A stretch of DNA of 64,000 nt from assembly GCA_024229115.1 (NCBI GenBank), contig JAAEST010000122.1, positions 124,001-188,000 of the forward strand, in the 5' to 3' direction. Position 1 is the first letter of the stretch; every line of letters begins with the position of its first letter. The notes under the pieces are model-generated. The model did not search any database, was not told the origin of the DNA, and saw only the letters and a list, made by a program, of their open reading frames with translations. The position numbers were made by a program, and so were the translations under genes. This document shows positions 16,634 to 23,637 of the stretch, one piece after another. Origin of the DNA: Oligoflexia bacterium. GTDB taxonomy: Bacteria; Bdellovibrionota; Bacteriovoracia; Bacteriovoracales; Bacteriovoracaceae.

Positions 16634-17214
16634 GCATGCATTTTCCTTTCTACACAGTCCTTTAATTTGGCCTTGGCCCTATAGAGTATAACTCTTAAAT
16701 TAGTGGCTGAAATATTAAGAATGTTACATATATCTTCTGAATTATTCTCTTCGATCTCTTTCATATGAAAGGCGAGACGGTATTTTTCGGGAAGCCGATT
16801 AAGGCAATCTTCAATAATTCCAAGAGTTTGAACCTGGTTCACAAATTCATCGGGAGTATGAGGCTTTTGAACCCAATGACCAGTATCGTCAAAATTATCT
16901 TCAAAGAAAGTATGCACATCAAGCTCTGATGTATGCTTATTTCTTTCTCTATATAACTCCTTACCCTTATTGTAGAGAATTCCAAAGAGATAGGTTCTTA
17001 CATGAGAGCGTCCTTCAAAAGTAGGAACCTTCTGGAAGAAAGTGGCCCAAACAGTTTGAACTAGTTCAGAAGCATCACTTTCATTAAAACCCATACCAAA
17101 AGCCGCATTCACTAAATGATTAGTGTAAGTTGAGACAAGTTGCTCTATGGCCTGATGGTCTTGGGATTGAATTTTCTCTAAGAACTCTGGAGAGCTAAAG
17201 TTATACTTAGTCAT
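16630..17214 (-). CDS. ECF-type RNA polymerase sigma factor
   Basis: A 194-residue two-domain sigma-70 factor. Region 2 (about residues 20-80) has Asp-Ala-Ser-Glu-Leu-Val-Gln-x-Val-Trp and Thr-Tyr-Leu-Phe-Gly-Ile. Region 4 (125-190) has Arg-Leu-Pro-Glu-Lys-Tyr-Arg-Leu-Ala-Phe and a helix-turn-helix ending Leu-Arg-Val-Ile-Leu-Tyr-Arg-Ala. There is no region 3, as expected for ECF factors. It is coupled to the zinc-type anti-sigma gene, so it probably drives a stress regulon. I could not identify its own promoter. Confidence 0.9.
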   Translation of the reverse strand: MTKYNFSSPEFLEKIQSQDHQAIEQLVSTYTNHLVNAAFGMGFNESDASELVQTVWATFFQKVPTFEGRSHVRTYLFGILYNKGKELYRERNKHTSELDVHTFFEDNFDDTGHWVQKPHTPDEFVNQVQTLGIIEDCLNRLPEKYRLAFHMKEIEENNSEDICNILNISATNLRVILYRAKAKLKDCVERKMHA

Positions 17215-17302
17215 GGACTAACTATAAGTTATTGATAGATTAGTGTAAATTGCTAAGGGCCCTATTACACGAGATATAATTCTTAATCTTTAATTAAAAA
17301 AA

Positions 17303-17512
17303 TCAGGATTTTTGCTCTTTGATCAGCTTTTGAACTTGCTTGAGTAGCTCACGACATTCCTGCTCTGATAAACCAAAGAGGATATGGCTCTTTTGAAGTT
17401 CTTTCCCTTTCCCGTCAGAACTTTCAAAGTTAGAAATTCTGTTATTAAGGTTATTTCTTAATGTTCTTAGCCTCTTAGGCTTCCATGTTTCAATATCTGC
17501 TAATTTACTCAT
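17303..17512 (-). CDS. Small basic helical protein
   Basis: A 69-residue, Lys/Arg-rich protein made largely of two predicted amphipathic helices (about residues 14-30 and 48-67). No Cys, no signal peptide, no recognisable domain. The Lys-Pro-Lys-Arg-Leu-Arg-Thr-Leu-Arg patch at 12-20 could contact nucleic acid, but that is a guess. It lies upstream of the sigma factor, with 88 bases between. Real-gene status rests on codon usage and on fitting cleanly between its neighbours. Confidence 0.45.
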   Translation of the reverse strand: MSKLADIETWKPKRLRTLRNNLNNRISNFESSDGKGKELQKSHILFGLSEQECRELLKQVQKLIKEQKS

Positions 17513-17635
17513 AGTTTCTTGTATTCTCGAAGGATAGAGAAGTCAATCATCAGCTTTCTCTATGATTAGATAGTGATAATCGATTTTATTTATTGATAGA
17601 TCCTATCTATATTGGAAATCAACAAGGAGGGCTTT

Positions 17636-18010
17636 ATGGCCAATGTAATCGGATTAGATCATTTAAATATGACAGTAAATAACTTAGATAAAACGACTGA
17701 ATTTTATAAGGACCTATTTGGTCTAGAAGAAAAAGAAAGAGGGGTTTGGAATGGAATTCCTTGGAGAATTATCGGTAAAGAGAATACTATTTATATGGCA
17801 ATGTACGAAAAGAAGTTAGATCTTAAGGAATCACGCTTTAGTCATATTGGATTCAATATCGAGAATTTCTCAGAATTTAAAAGTAAATTAATTTCAGAGA
17901 ATATAGAGTTTGAAGAAATTAAATATCCAAAGAGCTTGAGTCTTTATGTCGTCGATCCTGATGGTCTAGAGATTGAGGTCAGCCAAAAATTTGGTGGTGG
18001 ACTTCACTAG
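17636..18010 (+). CDS. VOC/glyoxalase-fold metalloprotein
   Basis: The ATG at 17636 follows a perfect AGGAGG. The 124-residue product is a VOC-superfamily protein with two beta-alpha-beta-beta-beta modules. Visible metal-ligand positions are His in Leu-Asp-His-Leu-Asn (residue 9), His in Phe-Ser-His-Ile-Gly-Phe (about 75) and Glu in Asp-Gly-Leu-Glu-Ile-Glu near the end. The family includes glyoxalases, extradiol dioxygenases and fosfomycin-resistance proteins. The sequence does not say which. It is monocistronic with its own terminator. Confidence 0.85.
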   Translation: MANVIGLDHLNMTVNNLDKTTEFYKDLFGLEEKERGVWNGIPWRIIGKENTIYMAMYEKKLDLKESRFSHIGFNIENFSEFKSKLISENIEFEEIKYPKSLSLYVVDPDGLEIEVSQKFGGGLH

Positions 18011-18019
18011 AAAGACATT

Positions 18020-18060
18020 TAGAGCTTGGCCATTTATCTTAGGCTAAGCTCTATCTTTTT
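18020..18060 (+). terminator. Intrinsic terminator after the VOC gene
   Basis: A 12-base stem with one mismatch (18020-18031 with 18042-18053) is followed by TCTTTTT. It lies just past the VOC stop, and its right arm runs into the last codons of the opposing helicase gene. Confidence 0.75.
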
Positions 18061-20043
18061 AAAACGTCCTTCTCCATGAGACTTACTTTGAACAAGGTCA
18101 TCATTACTTAACTGTTGATGAACGATTCTTCTATCCGCCGGATTTAAAGACTTAAGCATAACTGGCTTTTTCGTATCGACAACTTTCTTTCTCATCTTCT
18201 TAACAAGATCAATAAGACCTTTTTCTTGGTTCTTAGCACCTTGGCAACGAACTTGAATTTTAATATTCGAAGGAACTCTTACTTTCTTATAAAGATAAAC
18301 TTTAATGAGATGCTCTAAAGAATAGAGGAGCTCATTATTATTTCTTGTCAGTAAACGATCATCACTTCCAGAGAACTGGATTTTAACAACTGGCTCATCA
18401 AAGAAAACTTTTGCAAAAAGATTCATACGAGAGTACTTGATGATCTCAATAAGAAATGGAGTCAGAATTCTTTTATAAACAGGCTCAATCGTTACTTTAT
18501 ATGTATCTTTACGAGGACCGAAGAAGAAGAACTTAGGTCTTCCTTTTTTGAATACCTCACACTTAAGAATAGACTTATCTTCAATTTGAAAATAGCCAAG
18601 AGCTCTCTCTAAAACTTGGTTTTGATCATCACTTGTCATGATGAACTCTCTTGTATCAGGAGTTGGATCTTCTGATTTAAAATGAGGACGATAGAGAATT
18701 GGGTCTAATTCTTTAAATTTCTCAGTTTTTACATTGTTTCTATTATTAGATTTTCCATCTTTGGAATATTTAGAATTCATATTTGATTTATTACCTTTTC
18801 GATTATCATTTTTTTGATGTCTTTGACTCTTATCCACAACCTTGAGTGTCTTTGAATCAATATATGGTCTTGGCGTAAGTTGTGCTTCAAAATCTTCGTT
18901 CTTTAAGTCCATTTTTGTGATCTTAGTGCCAATTAATTCATAAATAGCATCTAAGAATTCACAGTCCTCATGAGCACAAAAACTAATGGCCTTTCCATTC
19001 TTTCCTGCTCTACCTGTTCTTCCAATTCTATGAACATAGTTAGCAGCATCTTGTGGGATGTCGTAGTTGATAACAAGATTTACATCTTTAATATCTAAAC
19101 CTCTGGCCGCAACGTCTGTACAGACTAAGATCGTTGTTTTCTTTGAACGAAACTCTTCCATTAGTCTTGTACGCTTATTTTGGGCCAGTCTTCCTGAGAT
19201 CGGCTTGGCCTTAAATCCCATGTCATTAAGCCAATGGGCGACAACATGAGTTTGGACTTGAGTATTACAGAAAATAATCGCGTAAACATCTTCATCTCTT
19301 TTTAGAAGATTTACGAGAAGTGGCATCTTTTCATTTGAACTCAACATAGCAAGGCTATGGTCGATATTATCCACAAGTAAGCTATCTTCATTCAGCTTTA
19401 GCTCTACCGGGTGAGAATTAAATTTATAGGCAGTATTAAGAACATCCATATTTGATGTTGCTGATACCATGATAAGTTGTCTTGTCTTTGGCGTTTTAGA
19501 AAGAATAAATTCAATATCTTTTTTAAAGCCCATGTCAAAGAGTCTGTCTGCTTCATCAAAGACAACACCTTGGCAGTCGTCAAGGTTAACAGCTTTCTGT
19601 TTTGTTAGATCGCAAAGACGTCCTGGTGTGGCCACTAAAATATTAGTGCCATTATCAAGTAGCTCTTTTTGCTTATCAATAGATTCTCCACCAATAAGGC
19701 AAACAGCTCTTACTCCAAAGGCATGACCAATTTGATTAAATACTTTATGAGTTTGTTGTGCCAGCTCACGAGTGGGTGAAAGAACTAAGTATTGAACAGT
19801 TCTTTCTTTTTGAGTGGCCTCATCAAGAAGATTATTTCTTAAAAGCATTTCGATAATTGGAATAGCAAAAGATCCAGTTTTTCCGGAACCTGTTTCTGCT
19901 TGAGCAAAAATATCTTTACCTGAAAGTATTGGATCAATTGTTAAGTTTTGTATTTCTGATGCTTTTGAAAAGCCAATATTGTTGAGTCCTTCAACTAGTT
20001 TTTCACTTAGTTGATACTCTTTGAATTCTTTTGTCGTTTCCAT
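18034..20043 (-). CDS. DEAD-box RNA helicase fused to a Jag/KhpB-like module
   Basis: Residues 1-380 are a complete RhlE-like DEAD-box core: Q-motif region near 26-37, Walker A Ala-Glu-Thr-Gly-Ser-Gly-Lys-Thr (49-56), Asp-Glu-Ala-Asp (163-166), Ser-Ala-Thr (194-196) and His-Arg-Ile-Gly-Arg-Thr-Gly-Arg (338-345). A basic Asn/Lys-rich linker spans 400-445. The C-terminal 210 residues look like Jag/KhpB: a Jag_N-like segment with Phe-Phe-Phe-Phe-Gly (465-520), a KH-like region (525-600), and an R3H-like end with Asn-Pro-Ala-Asp-Arg-Arg-Ile-Val-His (634-642) and a later Ser-His-Gly-Glu-Gly-Arg. This would tether an RNA helicase to an RNA chaperone module. The fusion is read directly in one frame; the domain names are by eye. 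Confidence 0.85.
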   Translation of the reverse strand: METTKEFKEYQLSEKLVEGLNNIGFSKASEIQNLTIDPILSGKDIFAQAETGSGKTGSFAIPIIEMLLRNNLLDEATQKERTVQYLVLSPTRELAQQTHKVFNQIGHAFGVRAVCLIGGESIDKQKELLDNGTNILVATPGRLCDLTKQKAVNLDDCQGVVFDEADRLFDMGFKKDIEFILSKTPKTRQLIMVSATSNMDVLNTAYKFNSHPVELKLNEDSLLVDNIDHSLAMLSSNEKMPLLVNLLKRDEDVYAIIFCNTQVQTHVVAHWLNDMGFKAKPISGRLAQNKRTRLMEEFRSKKTTILVCTDVAARGLDIKDVNLVINYDIPQDAANYVHRIGRTGRAGKNGKAISFCAHEDCEFLDAIYELIGTKITKMDLKNEDFEAQLTPRPYIDSKTLKVVDKSQRHQKNDNRKGNKSNMNSKYSKDGKSNNRNNVKTEKFKELDPILYRPHFKSEDPTPDTREFIMTSDDQNQVLERALGYFQIEDKSILKCEVFKKGRPKFFFFGPRKDTYKVTIEPVYKRILTPFLIEIIKYSRMNLFAKVFFDEPVVKIQFSGSDDRLLTRNNNELLYSLEHLIKVYLYKKVRVPSNIKIQVRCQGAKNQEKGLIDLVKKMRKKVVDTKKPVMLKSLNPADRRIVHQQLSNDDLVQSKSHGEGRFKKIELSLR

Positions 20044-20183
20044 AGATTTCCTAATAGTTTAAGTAGGCAATTTGACAAAAAAATTTCGTATAATCAATAG
20101 TTTATTTGCTCATTCTGGAAAGGGGTTTCGAGTTTTTAAAGGCTTGATGCAATCAGCGAAACATATTTTTTATGCGCTTTAAG

Positions 20184-21257
20184 TCAATTCGATCTATAAG
20201 GAAGAAAATCACATAGTTCTTCTATTCTTTTTACAGTGATTTGATTTTGTTGAGCGACATGTTCTTTGATAATTTTTTCAAGATATTCATTCTTTAGTCG
20301 ATGAGAACTGAGTATTTCAACAGGTCTAAAACCTCTTAATAGTTTTTGTTCTCCTTGAGCTCCTGCCTCAAAAACTTGAATTTTCTTTTCAAAACAGTAA
20401 TCCATTCCTAGGTAGTAGCACATTTCGAAATGGAGGAGGGGAAAGTTCTCTTGCTCTTCTTTCTTAATTCCCCAGTAGCGACCATAGAGCGTCTTCGAAT
20501 TTTCAAAGAAAAGTGACATGGCCAAGATCTGCTCACTTTGCTCTCTCTTGGCGATAAAGAAAAAACCTTGCTCAAGGCCTTGAAAAAATTCTTGATTTAA
20601 ATAAGGATGAGAATATTTCTTATCAATCGTACTTATATATAATTCATAAATCTGTTCTTTTTGAAAAAGAGAAAGATCACGAGCATTTACTTTTGAAATC
20701 TTAAGTGGATATTCTGAAACTTTTCGTCTTTCTTTTTTAATTTGTTTTCTTTTGCGAGTTTTTAAACTGGAGAGAAATCCGTCAAAATCTTCAAATTCAT
20801 TTTTCCAATGGTATTGAATCGTTTTCTGGGTAAATAAATCCTTACCCTCTAAGAACTTTGCTTCATCATCATTGATGAAGAGAAAGTGTTGAGATTGAAG
20901 ATTCGTTTGCTGATAAAATTCATCAGCAGCATTGAACAGTTTTTCTTTATCTCCATAGAACTTAGGTGAATTAACAGGAGTAAAAGGAATAGCATGAATC
21001 AATTTGGGATAGTAATTAACACCTGCTCTTTGATAGAGATCGGCCCAGGCCCAATCGAAAATATATTCACCATAGCTATGACCTTTGATATATCCTGGAA
21101 GAAATGAATCATGATTGGCAAAATGAAGTGCTCTCCAGCCACTTTCTGAGGATGTACATTTAGATTTCTCGAAGTACTTAAGAAAAGAAGGAGAACTGAG
21201 ATGAAAATCTCTTTCGCTAAAGGGAATATCGTCAATACTTTCAAAAAGTTTGATCAT
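20184..21257 (-). CDS. FemAB-like N-acyltransferase (COG3146)
   Basis: A 357-residue protein of the COG3146/PF04339 group, often annotated as peptidogalycan biosynthesis or GNAT-type. Typical marks are Ser-Pro-Ser-Phe-Leu near the start, Gly-Glu-Tyr-Ile-Phe-Asp-Trp-Ala-Trp-Ala, the following Tyr-Tyr-Pro-Lys...Ile-Pro-Phe-Thr-Pro-Val, a basic Arg-Lys-Arg-Lys-Gln-Ile-Lys-Lys-Glu-Arg run, and the C-terminal Phe-Glu-Ala-Gly-Ala-Gln-Gly-Glu-Gln-Lys. Members have the double GNAT fold of peptidoglycan cross-bridge enzymes, but the substrate is unknown. Its start overlaps the DUF938 stop by four bases. Confidence 0.85.
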   Translation of the reverse strand: MIKLFESIDDIPFSERDFHLSSPSFLKYFEKSKCTSSESGWRALHFANHDSFLPGYIKGHSYGEYIFDWAWADLYQRAGVNYYPKLIHAIPFTPVNSPKFYGDKEKLFNAADEFYQQTNLQSQHFLFINDDEAKFLEGKDLFTQKTIQYHWKNEFEDFDGFLSSLKTRKRKQIKKERRKVSEYPLKISKVNARDLSLFQKEQIYELYISTIDKKYSHPYLNQEFFQGLEQGFFFIAKREQSEQILAMSLFFENSKTLYGRYWGIKKEEQENFPLLHFEMCYYLGMDYCFEKKIQVFEAGAQGEQKLLRGFRPVEILSSHRLKNEYLEKIIKEHVAQQNQITVKRIEELCDFLPYRSN

Positions 21258-21859
21258 AGTTTTTTAAAAACAAGAATATTATTATTAGCCGGCATATCAA
21301 TAGTGGAGAGGTGTTCAAAATGTTGAGAAAGTTTGTCTCTGAGATCTTCAAAGTTACGAATTCCCATTGTTGGTCGCTGTGACTTTAAATGAAGATCAAA
21401 TCTCTTATTACTTTCACTGGTGAATTGACCATTGAACTTAAAAGGTCCGTAAAAAAGAAGATATGTTCCGCTATGACAGGCCTCATGTATCTCTTCACAT
21501 AGTTTAAAAGCAAATTCTTCTGACATAATATGAAGTGTATTTGCACTAAAGATGAAGTCATATTTCTTTGAGCCCAATTGCTCTTTAATGGTTTTATGAG
21601 GTTGAACTTCAAGTTCGAGTGCTGGAAGAATATTAGACGGCAACTCTCTTTGGGAAATCATCCAGTTATTCTCTTTCACATCTGCTGGTTGCCAAGTGAC
21701 ATCAAGATTCGATGCGAAGTGAAGTGCATGTTGACCTGTTCCATGGCCTATTTCAAGAACATCACCCGAAATATTGAGTTCTTTAAAAACTGCAAGGATA
21801 GGATTCTTGTTATTCTCACAAGCTTGGCTAAATGGTATTTCTCTTTTTGAGTTAGTCAT
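21254..21859 (-). CDS. DUF938 SAM-dependent methyltransferase
   Basis: A 201-residue class I methyltransferase-fold protein matching DUF938 over its whole length. It has the N-terminal Pro-Phe-Ser-Gln-Ala-Cys-Glu-Asn-Asn-Lys-x-Pro-Ile, the SAM motif Val-Leu-Glu-Ile-Gly-His-Gly-Thr-Gly-Gln-His-Ala, then Trp-Gln-Pro-Ala-Asp, Ser-Ala-Asn-Thr-Leu-His-Ile-Met, and Tyr-Gly-Pro-Phe-Lys. The family is widespread and uncharacterised. The ATGA overlap with the acyltransferase gene suggests a joint role. Confidence 0.88.
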   Translation of the reverse strand: MTNSKREIPFSQACENNKNPILAVFKELNISGDVLEIGHGTGQHALHFASNLDVTWQPADVKENNWMISQRELPSNILPALELEVQPHKTIKEQLGSKKYDFIFSANTLHIMSEEFAFKLCEEIHEACHSGTYLLFYGPFKFNGQFTSESNKRFDLHLKSQRPTMGIRNFEDLRDKLSQHFEHLSTIDMPANNNILVFKKL

Positions 21860-21870
21860 TAGAGACTATT

Positions 21871-23634
21871 TTAAAGAGGAGGAAGGCAATTGTCTTTAAA
21901 ATCTCTTTGAAATGTATCTTGGACATGTTGGACAAGTCCTTTTTGAGGCAAATAGAAGCTCTTATCTTTTTCTCCAACTTGAAATGTTGAAAGACCAAGA
22001 TTCTTGGCCGCTTCAATTTCTTTATTATTTTCACCCATAAAAACGATAGGGCAACGACCTGCTCTCGCAATGGCCTTTTTGAAAAGAATAGGAGCTGGTT
22101 TTCTTTCGCTATCCTTCATTGGAAGAATAATTTCATCAAAAACAGTCCAGTCAAAAGGAACTTTATCGTCCCATTTCTTATCGATATAGCTTTTGAGAGT
22201 TGCTAATTTTTCTTCATAAGTTTTTCCAAACTTTTCTGGAATATTAGAAATAACCCCAATTCTATATCCTTGTTCTTTAAGATTTTTTAGATATTGAACT
22301 GTGTTTGGGTAGTAGTGAATTTTCTTTTTAGAAGTAGTATCAACGATTGTATTTCCAAGATCGAAAAAGATCCAAGGACGAATAACATTAGTTTTTTGAA
22401 CTTGATGTTTAGCAAGAACCGATAGGTTAAGAATCAAAAATAAGCTAACTATTTTAACCGTCATTTTGGCCTTCGTATTGATAAGTGTTAATAAAACAAT
22501 ACCTATAATAGCGATGCCCGTCCACTGGAACAATAGGGGTAAGGAGTAGCGCGTTATGAAGTAACCTATTGAAAAAGTGAAGATTGAAGCCAGTCCGCGA
22601 TGAATAATTGATTCTAAAGAGAGGATAGTGGCCCTCTTGCTATCCTCAGAAATACTGTCGTTAAGAAGTTGCTTTTGCATTGGAAAAATCAATCCACAAA
22701 AGCCACTGAAGATGACAAGCCCGACGATTGAAAGATGACCATCAAGTCGTCCTAGAAAAACAAAAACTGTCGCTAAGGCAATCGTTAAGATCGGTAATGT
22801 TGTTTTGTCTTGCCTTAAACTTTTCGGAAGATACTTATTAAAGTCCGCTGATTTAGAAGCAGCAAAAGCTTCTGCTATCGTCATTAATGACATGACAATA
22901 CCAAAAGACTGAACATCAATATTCTTAGCTTTTAAGAGTGGTTGAAAAAGCTGAAGCATGCAAACTCGTTGTAAGATAAAAAGCCCAGCTCCTTGAAGCA
23001 TAAAACGTAGAACACTATCACCTTTAAAAATATAAAGAATTGAGTCAATAATATCGGCCTTTGCTTTTTCCTTAGTTACTTTTTCTAGTTTCCCATCATT
23101 CGGCAACATCAATGAGAAGATGAAAGCGACTAGGCAGAAAGCAAATGTGATGATGTATGGAAGCCCTGGCATTATCTTGAGGGCAAAACCCGCAATCGGC
23201 CAAGTTAAAAGGCGAGCAACAAGCGCTAAGCTTCTGGCCCTCCCTTCAATACGCTTATATTCTGTAGCTTCGCCCTTTTCTTTGAGGTGATCATAAAGAA
23301 GAGCACTAGCAGAACCAGAGATCAGACTTCTGGCCATGGCGATGAGAAGGAAGTGAATGAGAAATAGTGTGTAGGTAACACTCATTACTGGAATAAGATT
23401 TGAAAAAGCTAAGATCGCAGCCCCAATAACGAGGGCCTTCTTCTTGCCAAATTGATCAGCAACAAATCCAGTTGGTACTTCAAAAATAATAAATGCTAGA
23501 TAATAGATAGATTGAATATTAAAAATCTGCTGATCAGTAAGACCAGAGATTTTCTGAAATTCATAGAAGATAGGAATCCAGACGAGCAGATTAAAAAATA
23601 ACTGGAATCCATAATATTTTCTTTCTAGCTTCAA
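21871..23634 (-). CDS. MFS transporter fused to a HAD-family hydrolase
   Basis: One uninterrupted 587-residue frame holds two proteins. Residues 1-386 are an MFS transporter of about 12 helices, with Asp-Gln-Phe-Gly-Lys-Lys-Lys in loop 2-3. Residues 391-409 form a further hydrophobic segment that reads like a signal peptide. Residues 419-560 are a HAD phosphatase: Asp425 in Phe-Asp-Leu-Gly-Asn-Thr, Ser in Ile-Ser-Asn, Lys in Arg-Lys-Pro-Ala-Pro, and Met-Gly-Glu-Asn-Asn-Lys-Glu. Met391 (codon at 22464-22462) has GAAGG upstream, so the HAD part may also be made alone and exported. Substrates unknown. Confidence 0.8.
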   Translation of the reverse strand: MKLERKYYGFQLFFNLLVWIPIFYEFQKISGLTDQQIFNIQSIYYLAFIIFEVPTGFVADQFGKKKALVIGAAILAFSNLIPVMSVTYTLFLIHFLLIAMARSLISGSASALLYDHLKEKGEATEYKRIEGRARSLALVARLLTWPIAGFALKIMPGLPYIITFAFCLVAFIFSLMLPNDGKLEKVTKEKAKADIIDSILYIFKGDSVLRFMLQGAGLFILQRVCMLQLFQPLLKAKNIDVQSFGIVMSLMTIAEAFAASKSADFNKYLPKSLRQDKTTLPILTIALATVFVFLGRLDGHLSIVGLVIFSGFCGLIFPMQKQLLNDSISEDSKRATILSLESIIHRGLASIFTFSIGYFITRYSLPLLFQWTGIAIIGIVLLTLINTKAKMTVKIVSLFLILNLSVLAKHQVQKTNVIRPWIFFDLGNTIVDTTSKKKIHYYPNTVQYLKNLKEQGYRIGVISNIPEKFGKTYEEKLATLKSYIDKKWDDKVPFDWTVFDEIILPMKDSERKPAPILFKKAIARAGRCPIVFMGENNKEIEAAKNLGLSTFQVGEKDKSFYLPQKGLVQHVQDTFQRDFKDNCLPPL

Positions 23635-23637
23635 CGA

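Noticed and set aside
20072-20094. TTGACA and TATAAT on the forward strand
   Set aside because: Spacing is only 11 bases and no forward gene follows.
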